Shown: in pieces, positions 8,911 through 16,604 of the stretch
Layout: the number at the start of each line of letters is the position of its first letter
How positions within the stretch are numbered: position 1 is the stretch's first letter
Source of the DNA: Phytohabitans rumicis
GTDB lineage: Bacteria > Actinomycetota > Actinomycetes > Mycobacteriales > Micromonosporaceae
Direction of reading: 5' to 3'
DNA length: 64,000 nt
Assembly (NCBI RefSeq): GCF_011764445.1
Contig: NZ_BLPG01000001.1
Location: forward strand, 6,775,001 to 6,839,000
Notes under the pieces: generated by a model
The model's input: the letters and a program-made list of their open reading frames with translations, nothing else
What the model was told of the DNA's origin: nothing
Database searches by the model: none
Program-made: the position numbers and the translations under genes

Positions 8911-8954
8911 ACGTGAAGGATTTGGGTCGCTGGGGCGACTCAGATCCTTCACGT
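8911..8954. repeat. Inverted repeat, 20-base arms
   Basis: Arms starting ACGTGAAGGAT (8911-) and ending ATCCTTCACGT (-8954) pair over 20 positions, with two G-U pairs in RNA and a 4-base loop TGGG. It is unrelated in sequence to the GATCAAGGG palindromes. It lies in the 418-base gap between sufT and the BNR gene, in which I see no gene. Confidence 0.7.
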
Positions 8955-9178
8955 AAGTCTCGGGAGGATGCGGCATGCCGGCGCACCCCCGGGTCGCGTC
9001 CGTTGGCGTACCCGAAAGGGCATTGGATCTTGATCGACGGGGTTGTCGCTGATCGTTACATCTACATGCTTGTGAGCAGGTGTTCTTTTCTGGGAAGGTG
9101 CTGAAAGCGTCGCCAGTGACGGCTGACGATCTCTGCTGGTCATTGCGCGGCGGCGGCACCCCAGGGAAGGGGACCCCC

Positions 9179-11992
9179 GTGACCCGAAGACGTCGTCAAT
9201 CCCTGGCAGGCGTAGCGGTCGGCCTGCTCGTTGTCTCGACCGGTCTGGTCGCCGTTTACCTGTCCGGCGCACCGGCCGCACCCACCGCCGTGACCGGCGA
9301 GGCGGAGGTACCGACCGCCCTCGCCAGGCACCTCGAAAAGCTTCGCCAGGCGATGCCCGGCAACAGCGGCATGGCCCTGGAAGGCCCGGCCTCCGCGGCC
9401 GATGCCGAGTACCTGAAGCGGGCGTACCCGGACACGGCCATCGCCGTCGCCGAGGTCGACGCCGCCAAGCGGGCGTTCACCACGTCGTTCAACCGTGGCT
9501 TCCCGCGGGGCAAGGCCAAGAAGGGCACCTGGTTCCCGGTCGGGCCCAGCGAGGCGGTCTACCCCGACACGCCGCTGCGCAACTCCTCCAACTATGTGCC
9601 GAACGAGTATGTCGCGGGCGGCCGCACCACCTCGATCGCGATCAGCGACCGGTGCTGGCCGGGCTCCTGCCGGGCGTGGATCACGCCGGCCGGCGGCGGC
9701 GTCTGGCGCACCGACGACATCCTGCGCAAGGCGCCGAAGTGGGAATACCTGGCCGGGCCGCTGGACATCAACAGCGCGGGCGCGGTCACCATCGACAAGA
9801 ACGACCCCACCCGCAACACGATCTATCTGGGTACGGGCGAGGCCAACATCTGCGGCTCGGGCTGCGCGGCCGGCGTCGGCCTCTACAAGTCGGTGAACGG
9901 CGGCCGCACCTGGATCGGCCCGCTGGGCAAGGCGGAGCTGGCCGGCAAGGGCATCGGCGAGATCGTGGTCAAGCCCGGCGACCCCAAGACGCTGTACGTC
10001 GGCACGACCACCGCGTTGACCGGCATGTCGAGCGTGTGCTGCACCGGCGTGACCCGGCCGACGCCCGGCGCGGCGAAGTGGGGCCTGTACAAGTCGACGG
10101 ACGGCGGCAAGACCTTCGCGTTCATCCACAACGGCTCGGTCAACGCCGCCGACTGCACCGGCAGCGCCGGCGAGTTCGCCAACACCGCCACCTGCTCGCC
10201 GCGCGGCGTCCGCCAGGTCGAGCTCGACCCGGCCAACTCCAGCATCGTGTACGCCTCGTCGTACGCGCGCGGCGTCTGGCGCTCCAACGACGCCGGGGCG
10301 ACCTGGACGCAGATCAAGCCGTCGCTCAACGCGGCGATCATCCAGACCCGTCCGGCCTTCGACGTCACCCGCCTGCCCAGCGGCCAGACCCGGATGTACG
10401 TCTACGAGGGCAACACCGGCGCGCCGTACGCCCGGCTCTTCCGCAGCGACGACGTCGCCACCGGAACGCCCGTGTACACCGATTTGACCAGCGCCAACGT
10501 GGCCGACCCGGGCTTCGCCTGGTACAACCTCTGCGGTGGACAGTGCTGGTACGACGTGTTCGTCCACACGCCCGACGGCCACCCCGACATCGTGTACGCC
10601 GGCGGGTCCTACGCGTACGGCGAGACGATCGCCAACAAGCGGGCGGTGATCCTGTCCACCGACGCCGGCGCGACGGGTACGGACATGACGTTCGACGGCA
10701 CGGACGAGTTGCACCCGAACGGGCTGCACCCCGACCAGCACGACATCGTCACCAACCCGCGCAACCCGTTCCAGTTCTTCGAGACGAACGACGGCGGCGT
10801 GATGCGGTCGAGCGGGACGTTCGTCAACCGCTCGGCGTGGTGCGACAACCCGGACCGGCAGCTGACCCCGGTGCAGCTGGACCGGTGCCGGCAGATGCTC
10901 TCCCGGATACCGTCCAGGTTGGACGGTATCAACAGTGGACTGTCCACATTGCAGTTCATGAGCCTATCGGTGAGCCCGCACGACCACACGCTGCTGCAGG
11001 GCGGCACGCAGGACAACGGGACCTGGGAGAACGGCGGCAACCGCACCCGGTGGCTCAACACCATCATCGGTGACGGCGGGCAGTCCGGCTTCGACGTCAC
11101 CAACAGGAGCTTCCGCTTCCACACGTACAACGACACGACACCTGAGGTGAACTTCAACAACGGCGCCATGCCGGACTGGATCTGGACCGCGGATCAGCTC
11201 GCCGGCCAGGCCGGGTCGCAGTTCTACTCGCCGGTGATCAGCGATCCGAAGGTCAGCGGCACGATGTTCGCCGGCACCGGCCGGACGGCGTACCGCACCA
11301 AGACGTTCGGGCTCGGCGACCGCAGCCTGGCCGAGGCGAACCGGGTCTGCAACACGTGGACCGGCACGTTCGAGGCCACCTGTGGCGACTGGGCGGAGCT
11401 GGGGCCCAACCGGCTGGTCGACCCGTTCTGGGGCGACCGGGCCGGCGGCGCGGTCGCGGCGATCGAGCGTACGACGGCGAACGCGTCGAGCGCCTGGGCG
11501 GCCACCACGACCGGCCGCGTGTTCGTGACGTCCAACGTGGACGCCGAGCCCGCGGCGTCCGTGGCGTGGGCCCGGGTCGACGACGACGCGGTGACGCCCA
11601 ACCGGTTCGTCAGCAGCATCCACGTCGACCCGAACAACGGCAACCACGCGTGGATCTCCTACAGCGGCTACAACGTGAACACGACGGCGACCCCGGGGCA
11701 CGTCTTCGAGGTCACGTTCGACCCCGCCGCGGGCACGTCCACCTGGGTCGACCGGTCGTACGACTTCGGCGACATCCCGGTCACCGACCTCGTCCGCGAC
11801 GACGTCAAGGGCGACCTGTACGCCTCGACCGACTTCGGCGTGCTGCGCCTCGCGGCCGGCACGACGACGTGGACGAAGGCGGCGCCGGGGATGCCCAACG
11901 TCGAGGTCGCCGGCCTGACGATCCTGCCCGGCAAGCGCATCGTGTACGCGGCCACCCACGGCCTGTCCGCGTGGCGGCTCAACCTTGACTGA
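9179..11992 (+). CDS. Secreted BNR/sortilin-type beta-propeller protein
   Basis: GTG 9179 follows a GGGAAGGGGAC site and opens with RRRRQSLAGVAVG and a hydrophobic stretch, i.e. a signal peptide or anchor, giving 937 residues. The rest has many Asp-box (BNR) turns: SVNGGRTW, STDGGKTF and SNDAGATW. Proteins of this shape include exo-sialidases, xyloglucanases and sortilin-like propellers, so a secreted glycosidase or glycan-binding role is likely but the substrate is unknown. The stop is 3 bases before an ABC sugar permease, which suggests one transcript linking the exoprotein to uptake. Confidence 0.8.
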   Translation: MTRRRRQSLAGVAVGLLVVSTGLVAVYLSGAPAAPTAVTGEAEVPTALARHLEKLRQAMPGNSGMALEGPASAADAEYLKRAYPDTAIAVAEVDAAKRAFTTSFNRGFPRGKAKKGTWFPVGPSEAVYPDTPLRNSSNYVPNEYVAGGRTTSIAISDRCWPGSCRAWITPAGGGVWRTDDILRKAPKWEYLAGPLDINSAGAVTIDKNDPTRNTIYLGTGEANICGSGCAAGVGLYKSVNGGRTWIGPLGKAELAGKGIGEIVVKPGDPKTLYVGTTTALTGMSSVCCTGVTRPTPGAAKWGLYKSTDGGKTFAFIHNGSVNAADCTGSAGEFANTATCSPRGVRQVELDPANSSIVYASSYARGVWRSNDAGATWTQIKPSLNAAIIQTRPAFDVTRLPSGQTRMYVYEGNTGAPYARLFRSDDVATGTPVYTDLTSANVADPGFAWYNLCGGQCWYDVFVHTPDGHPDIVYAGGSYAYGETIANKRAVILSTDAGATGTDMTFDGTDELHPNGLHPDQHDIVTNPRNPFQFFETNDGGVMRSSGTFVNRSAWCDNPDRQLTPVQLDRCRQMLSRIPSRLDGINSGLSTLQFMSLSVSPHDHTLLQGGTQDNGTWENGGNRTRWLNTIIGDGGQSGFDVTNRSFRFHTYNDTTPEVNFNNGAMPDWIWTADQLAGQAGSQFYSPVISDPKVSGTMFAGTGRTAYRTKTFGLGDRSLAEANRVCNTWTGTFEATCGDWAELGPNRLVDPFWGDRAGGAVAAIERTTANASSAWAATTTGRVFVTSNVDAEPAASVAWARVDDDAVTPNRFVSSIHVDPNNGNHAWISYSGYNVNTTATPGHVFEVTFDPAAGTSTWVDRSYDFGDIPVTDLVRDDVKGDLYASTDFGVLRLAAGTTTWTKAAPGMPNVEVAGLTILPGKRIVYAATHGLSAWRLNLD

Positions 11993-11995
11993 TAG

Positions 11996-12793
11996 ATGAG
12001 GTGGCGCTCCGTCGGGGCGGTAGCCGTCGTCGCGGTGTTCCTGCCGCCGCTGCTGATGCTGGTGGCGGGATCACTGCGGCGGCCCGGGCTGCCGCCCCCA
12101 CCGGGCCCGCAACTCCTCCCGGACCCGATGTCCGCCGAGGGGTACACCCAGGCCGTCGACCTCGGCGGTCTGGTACGCGCCGGCGTCAACTCGGTCGTCG
12201 TAGCAGCGGTCGCGGTCCCGGTCAGCGTGCTCGTGGCGGCGCTGGCCGGGTTCGCCCTCACCCAACTGCCACGCCGGCTCACCGCGGTCGTCGTGGTCGC
12301 CTCGCTCGGCGCGCTGATGGCTCCGGCCACCGCGCTGCTCGTACCCCGGTTCGCGCTGTTCCGTACCCTCGGACTGACGGACACGCTGGCGCCGCTCGTG
12401 GCGCCGGCGCTGCTGGCCACCTCGCCGCTCTATCCGCTGGTGTACTACCTGGCGTTCCGCGCGCTGCCGGCCGACCTGTACGACGCCTGCCGGCTCGAAG
12501 ACCTCAGTCCACTGCGGACCTGGTGGCGGGTGGCCATGCCCCTGGTCCGGCCGGTGACCGCGGCGATCGCGGCGCTGACGTTCGTGCTCACCTGGTCCAA
12601 CTTCCTCGACCCGCTCGTGTACGTCTACGACCGCGACCTGTTCACCCTTCCGCTCGCCCTGCGCTCGCTCGCCACGCTCGACCCGACGAACTTCCCGGTC
12701 TTCCTGGCCGGCGCCGTGCTCACCACGGTCCCGCCGCTCGCCGTCTTCGTAGTCGCGCAGCGTAGGTTCCTTCACCAGTACCGGGAGTCATGA
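11996..12793 (+). CDS. Sugar ABC transporter permease, MalG type
   Basis: The 265-residue product has about six membrane helices. The EAA loop reads YDACRLEDLSPLRTWWRVAMPLVRP and contacts the ATPase. It belongs to the CUT1 carbohydrate importer class. Its TGA overlaps the ATG of the binding-protein gene. In most CUT1 operons the MalG-like permease comes last; here it comes first. Confidence 0.9.
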   Translation: MRWRSVGAVAVVAVFLPPLLMLVAGSLRRPGLPPPPGPQLLPDPMSAEGYTQAVDLGGLVRAGVNSVVVAAVAVPVSVLVAALAGFALTQLPRRLTAVVVVASLGALMAPATALLVPRFALFRTLGLTDTLAPLVAPALLATSPLYPLVYYLAFRALPADLYDACRLEDLSPLRTWWRVAMPLVRPVTAAIAALTFVLTWSNFLDPLVYVYDRDLFTLPLALRSLATLDPTNFPVFLAGAVLTTVPPLAVFVVAQRRFLHQYRES

Positions 12794-14103
12794 TGCGATT
12801 GCTCGCCTTGTTGTTGCCGGTGGTCCTGCTCGCGGGGTGCGGCGCACCGGAGCCGGCGGACGCGCCCGCCTCGATCCGGCTGCTCGTCTTCGGCGCACCC
12901 GAGGAGCTCGAGGCGTTCCGCACGCTCGTGTCCGCGTACGGCAAGGCGGCGCCGGGTGCCGAGGTGCAGCTGATCGAGGCGAGCGACCGGGAAGACCTCA
13001 TCACCCGGCTGTCCACATCGATCGCGGGCGGCTCGCCACCGGACCTCTTCCTGATGAACTACCGCTTCTACGGCCAGTTCGCGGCGAAGAACGCGATCGA
13101 GTCGTTGGACGGCCGGCTCGCGAAGTCCACTGTGGTCAAAAGCGAGGACTTCTACCCGCAGGCGATGGGCGCGTTTCGCTGGCGCGACCAGCAGCTGTGC
13201 CTGCCGCAGAACGCGTCCAGCCTCGCCGTGTACTACAACCGCACCCTCTTCAAGAAATTCGGCGTCGCCGAGCCGAAGCCGGGCTGGACCTGGAACGACC
13301 TGATCACCACTGCCACCGCGATGACCCGCAACGCCAGCGGCGCCATCGTCCGCGGCACCGAGGCCGAGGGCGGCAGCGCCCGGGTCGCCGTGTACGGCCT
13401 CGGTGTGGAGCCGGTGATGATCCGGGTCGCGCCGTTCGTGTGGTCCAACGGCGGTCAGATCGTCGACAACGACCGTAAGCCCACCCGGTTCACGTTCGAC
13501 TCGCCGGCGGCCCGGGAGGCGCTGCGCAACTTCGTCGAGCTGCGCTTGGCGTACGGCGTGGTGCCCACCGACGAGGAGGTGGAGGCGGAGGACGACGCCT
13601 CCCGCTTCGCCAACGGGCGCCTCGCCATGCTGCTGGAGTCCCGGCGGGTCACCACCACGTTCCGTACCATCAAGGACTTCGAGTGGGACGTCGCGCCGCT
13701 GCCGACGTACGGGCAGCGGGTCGGTATCCTGCACTCCGACGCGTATTGCATCACCCGCGGCTCCAAGGCCAAGGACGCGGCGTGGCGCTTCCTCGAGTTC
13801 GCGGTCGGTCCCGAGGGGCAGCGCATCATCGCCGGCACCGGCCGCACCGTGCCGTCGAACATCGAGGTCGCCAAGTCCAGCGCGTTCCTCGACCCGGCGC
13901 AGCCGCCGCGCAACGCCCAGGTCTTCCTCGACGCGATCGCCACGGTGAAGCCGGTCCCGACCATCTCCACCTGGCCGGAGATCGAGGACGTCACCGGCGG
14001 CATCCTGGAGAACGCCTTGTACCGCGGCGACAAGCTCGACGACGTCATCCGGCAGCTGGACGAACAGACCCGGCCACTCTTCGCCCGCGGCGAAACACCG
14101 TGA
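12790..14103 (+). CDS. Extracellular sugar-binding lipoprotein
   Basis: The 437-residue product begins with a lipoprotein signal (MMRLLALLLPVVLLAGCGAP; lipobox LAGC). The body matches family 1 solute-binding proteins: SGGSPPDLFLMNYRF near the N-terminus, NRTLFKKFGVAEPKPGWTWNDL in the middle, and AWRFLEFAVGPEGQRI late. It captures the sugar for the flanking permeases. Both ends overlap neighbours by ATGA/GTGA. Confidence 0.92.
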   Translation: MMRLLALLLPVVLLAGCGAPEPADAPASIRLLVFGAPEELEAFRTLVSAYGKAAPGAEVQLIEASDREDLITRLSTSIAGGSPPDLFLMNYRFYGQFAAKNAIESLDGRLAKSTVVKSEDFYPQAMGAFRWRDQQLCLPQNASSLAVYYNRTLFKKFGVAEPKPGWTWNDLITTATAMTRNASGAIVRGTEAEGGSARVAVYGLGVEPVMIRVAPFVWSNGGQIVDNDRKPTRFTFDSPAAREALRNFVELRLAYGVVPTDEEVEAEDDASRFANGRLAMLLESRRVTTTFRTIKDFEWDVAPLPTYGQRVGILHSDAYCITRGSKAKDAAWRFLEFAVGPEGQRIIAGTGRTVPSNIEVAKSSAFLDPAQPPRNAQVFLDAIATVKPVPTISTWPEIEDVTGGILENALYRGDKLDDVIRQLDEQTRPLFARGETP

Positions 14104-15098
14104 CGCTGGTCCTCGACGGAGTACGCGTCACGCACGGCGCCACCGAGGTCCTGCACGGCGTCGACCTGGCGGTCGCCCGCGACGAACTGCTCGTCGTCCT
14201 CGGGCCGTCGGGCGCAGGCAAGTCCACATTGCTCCGTGTGGTCGCCGGCCTCCAACCGCTGGCCGCCGGCCGCGTCGCGATCGGCGGGCGTGACGTCACG
14301 CGGCTGCGGCCCGGCCGCCGCAACGTGGCGATGGTCTTCCAGACGTACGCCCTCTTCCCACACCTGACCGCGGCGGACAACATCGCGTTCGGGCTGATCG
14401 TGCGGGACACACCGAAGGCGGAAGCGCGGGAACGGGCGCATCGGGCGGCCACGGTCGTCGGCTGCGCCCATCTCCTCGACCGCCGGCCCGGCCAGCTCTC
14501 CGGCGGTGAACGGCAGCGTGTCGCCCTGGCCCGCGCGCTGGTGCGCGAGCCGGACGTCTTCCTGCTCGACGAGCCGCTGTCCAACCTGGACGCCGAGCTG
14601 CGGGTGGAGATGCGCGCCGAACTGAAGGCCCTGCACGGCCGGGTCGGCGGCATGATGCTGCACGTCACCCACGACCAGGTCGAGGCGCTCGTGCTGGGCG
14701 ACCGGATCGCCGTCCTCCGCGCGGGGCGCATCGAGCAGGTGGGCACGCCCGACGAGATCTGGCGGACGCCGGCGACCACGTTCGTGGCCCGTTTCGTCGG
14801 CTCGCCGCCGATGAACCTGCTGCCGGCTGACGGCCCGCTGCCGGGGCTGGCCAGCACCGGCCAGGTGATCGGCGTCCGGCCGGCCGCCGTGCGGCTCGGC
14901 GCGGACGGCGTCGCCGCCACCGTGGAACGGGTGGAGGTCGTCGGCGAGGACGCCCACGCCTACCTGCGGTTGGGGGAGCATCCGATGGTGGCCCGGATCC
15001 CCGCCGCCGACCGGCCGGCGCCCGGAGCGCAGGTGCGCGTGGCCGTACGGGAGGCCGACGTGCACGTCTTCGACGCCGTCACGGGCCAGCGCGTATGA
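14100..15098 (+). CDS. Sugar ABC transporter ATPase, MsmK/UgpC type
   Basis: GTG 14100 overlaps the binding-protein stop and gives 332 residues; the longer open frame runs inside the previous gene. Motifs are Walker A GPSGAGKST, Q-loop MVFQTYALFPHLT, signature LSGGERQRVALARAL and Walker B VFLLDEPLSNLD. A C-terminal TOBE-like regulatory region follows about residue 240. Unlike many CUT1 systems it carries its own ATPase instead of sharing a distant MsmK. Confidence 0.93.
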   Translation: MTLVLDGVRVTHGATEVLHGVDLAVARDELLVVLGPSGAGKSTLLRVVAGLQPLAAGRVAIGGRDVTRLRPGRRNVAMVFQTYALFPHLTAADNIAFGLIVRDTPKAEARERAHRAATVVGCAHLLDRRPGQLSGGERQRVALARALVREPDVFLLDEPLSNLDAELRVEMRAELKALHGRVGGMMLHVTHDQVEALVLGDRIAVLRAGRIEQVGTPDEIWRTPATTFVARFVGSPPMNLLPADGPLPGLASTGQVIGVRPAAVRLGADGVAATVERVEVVGEDAHAYLRLGEHPMVARIPAADRPAPGAQVRVAVREADVHVFDAVTGQRV

Positions 15099-15997
15099 GC
15101 CGGCGGCAGCTGGGCCTCATGCTGGCGCCGTACACCGTGGGGCTGGTCCTGCTCGTCTTCCTGCCGGCGGCCGTGACGCTGGCGTTCGCGTTCACCGACT
15201 ACGACCTCGTGCAGCCACCACAGTGGACCGGCACCGCGAACCTCACCGAACTGGCCGGCGACGACATATTCCGTACGGCGCTGGTGAACTCGCTCGTGTT
15301 CGCGGCCGTCGCCGTACCGTTGCGGTTGCTTGTGGCTCTGGGGCTGGCGCTGCTGCTGCACCGGCGGGCGCCCGGCGTCGGCACGGCCCGCGCCGTCGCG
15401 GCCCTGCCCACCGCGGTCCCGGAGGTGGCGTACGGCCTGCTGTGGCTGTGGCTGTTCAACCCGCTGTACGGCCCGGTCAACCAACTCCTGCGGGTCGGCG
15501 GCGAGAACGGGCTGACGGCGCTGGGTCGCACGCCGCCGCAGTGGCTCACCGATCCGACCGACGCGCGGGCGGCGATCGTCGTGATGAGCCTCTTCACGAT
15601 CGGGGAGTCCTTTGTGGTCCTGCTCGCGGCGCGCCTCGCCCTGCCACCCGAGGTGTACGAGCTGGCCGCCATCGAGGACGCCACCGGATGGGACATCTTC
15701 CGCCGGATCACCCTGCCACTGATCGCGCCGGTGCTGGGGCTGCTGCTGGTGCGCGACACGATCCTGAGCTTCCAGGTGTCGTTCGTGCCCGCGCTCGTGG
15801 TGACCGACGGCGGCCCGCCACCGTACGCGACGACGTACCTGTCGCTGTTCGTGTACCGCAACGCGTTCGAGTACCTGCGCTACGGGTACGCCTCGGCGGC
15901 CACGCTCGTGATGCTCGCGCTGACCGTGGTCGCGGTGGTCCTCCAGTGGCGCCTCATCCGCCGCTCCCTGGGGAGCTTTGGTCAGGCGACTCGGTAA
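15095..15997 (+). CDS. Sugar ABC transporter permease, MalF type
   Basis: The 300-residue product has six helices and the EAA loop YELAAIEDATGWDIFRRITLPLIAP. It partners the MalG-like permease at 11996. ATG 15095 overlaps the ATPase stop. It is the last gene of the operon; its stop overlaps the convergent antitoxin gene by 16 bases, with no separate terminator visible. Confidence 0.92.
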   Translation: MSRRQLGLMLAPYTVGLVLLVFLPAAVTLAFAFTDYDLVQPPQWTGTANLTELAGDDIFRTALVNSLVFAAVAVPLRLLVALGLALLLHRRAPGVGTARAVAALPTAVPEVAYGLLWLWLFNPLYGPVNQLLRVGGENGLTALGRTPPQWLTDPTDARAAIVVMSLFTIGESFVVLLAARLALPPEVYELAAIEDATGWDIFRRITLPLIAPVLGLLLVRDTILSFQVSFVPALVVTDGGPPPYATTYLSLFVYRNAFEYLRYGYASAATLVMLALTVVAVVLQWRLIRRSLGSFGQATR

Positions 15998-16320
15998 AGG
16001 TTGTCGCCGAACTCGGCGATAACCTGCAGTCTGCCGCCGAGGGCCTCGACATAGGCGCGCAGCGTCGACAGCTCCACCCGCTCGACATCGCCGCGCTCGA
16101 TCGCGGAGACGCGTGGCGCGGAGACCCCCATCGTCCCGGCGACGTCCTGCTGGGTGAGGTCTTGCCCACGACGCAGCTCGGCGAGCTGGAAGGCCCGCGC
16201 CTCGGCCCGGATCCGGTCAACGTCGGCCTGGCGGTCCGTGTCGGTCCGCGGCGGGAGGCCCTTGGCAGCACGTGCCTGCTCCATCCGCTGCCGCATCTCA
16301 TTCCACGGCGTCGTGCTCAT
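15982..16320 (-). CDS. XRE-family antitoxin, HigA-like
   Basis: This gene encodes 112 residues. The helix-turn-helix is LTQQDVAGTMGVSAPRVSAIERGD, followed by LRAYVEALGGRLQVIAEFGD, the ending of antitoxins paired with Gp49/HigB-type toxins. ATG 16320 overlaps the stop of the decayed toxin upstream (ATGA), the usual order for higBA-type operons. It would bind its own promoter, where a repeat of CTAAAC/GTTTAG is seen. Confidence 0.82.
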   Translation of the reverse strand: MSTTPWNEMRQRMEQARAAKGLPPRTDTDRQADVDRIRAEARAFQLAELRRGQDLTQQDVAGTMGVSAPRVSAIERGDVERVELSTLRAYVEALGGRLQVIAEFGDNLYRVA

Positions 16321-16443
16321 TCGTACTCCCTCAACTCCAGCTCGGCCAGGTGGGACTCGTACCGCTTCTCGGCCAGCGGGATGTTCTCGTCGTACCCACG
16401 TAACGACTTCCGCGACGAAGACGACCTCCCAGGCGTCCGCCAT
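16317..16443 (-). pseudogene. Internally deleted Gp49/HigB-type toxin remnant
   Basis: Reading from ATG 16443, frame 1 gives MADAWEVVFVAEVV, the expected toxin N-terminus. In the +1 frame the sequence then gives YDENIPLAEKRYESHLAEL and ends at a TGA overlapping the antitoxin ATG, the expected C-terminus. About 70 central residues, including the RNase core of the family, are missing. The toxin is therefore a remnant while the antitoxin is intact. Confidence 0.75.
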
Positions 16444-16452
16444 TCTTCAAGA

Positions 16453-16486
16453 CTAAACGCTGATGTTTAGTAACGCCAGCGTTTAG
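16453..16486. promoter_or_regulatory. Probable toxin-antitoxin operator
   Basis: CTAAACGCTG at 16453-16462 and its exact inverse CAGCGTTTAG at 16477-16486 flank a further GTTTAG at 16465-16470. The site sits 10 bases upstream of the toxin ATG, where an XRE antitoxin would autoregulate. The A/T-rich half-sites stand out from the GC-rich context. Confidence 0.65.
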
Positions 16487-16508
16487 TTGCTGGCTTCGGC
16501 CGCGGGCG

Positions 16509-16591
16509 CCGATCAAGGAACTCGGCGCCGATCAAGGGCAAAGGGTCGTGGATTGGAGATCGAAGCACGGCCATATGCCCTTGATCGACGG
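16509..16591. repeat. Intergenic palindromic repeat, copy 2
   Basis: The core palindrome is 16528-16591 (CCGATCAAGGGCA ... TGCCCTTGATCGACGG). Its loop is in the opposite orientation to copy 1 (GGATTGGAGATCGAAGC). An extra half-site GGCGCCGATCAAGG precedes it. It ends 14 bases from the stop of the SARP gene. Confidence 0.88.
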
Positions 16592-16604
16592 GGAGAGGAG
16601 GGGC

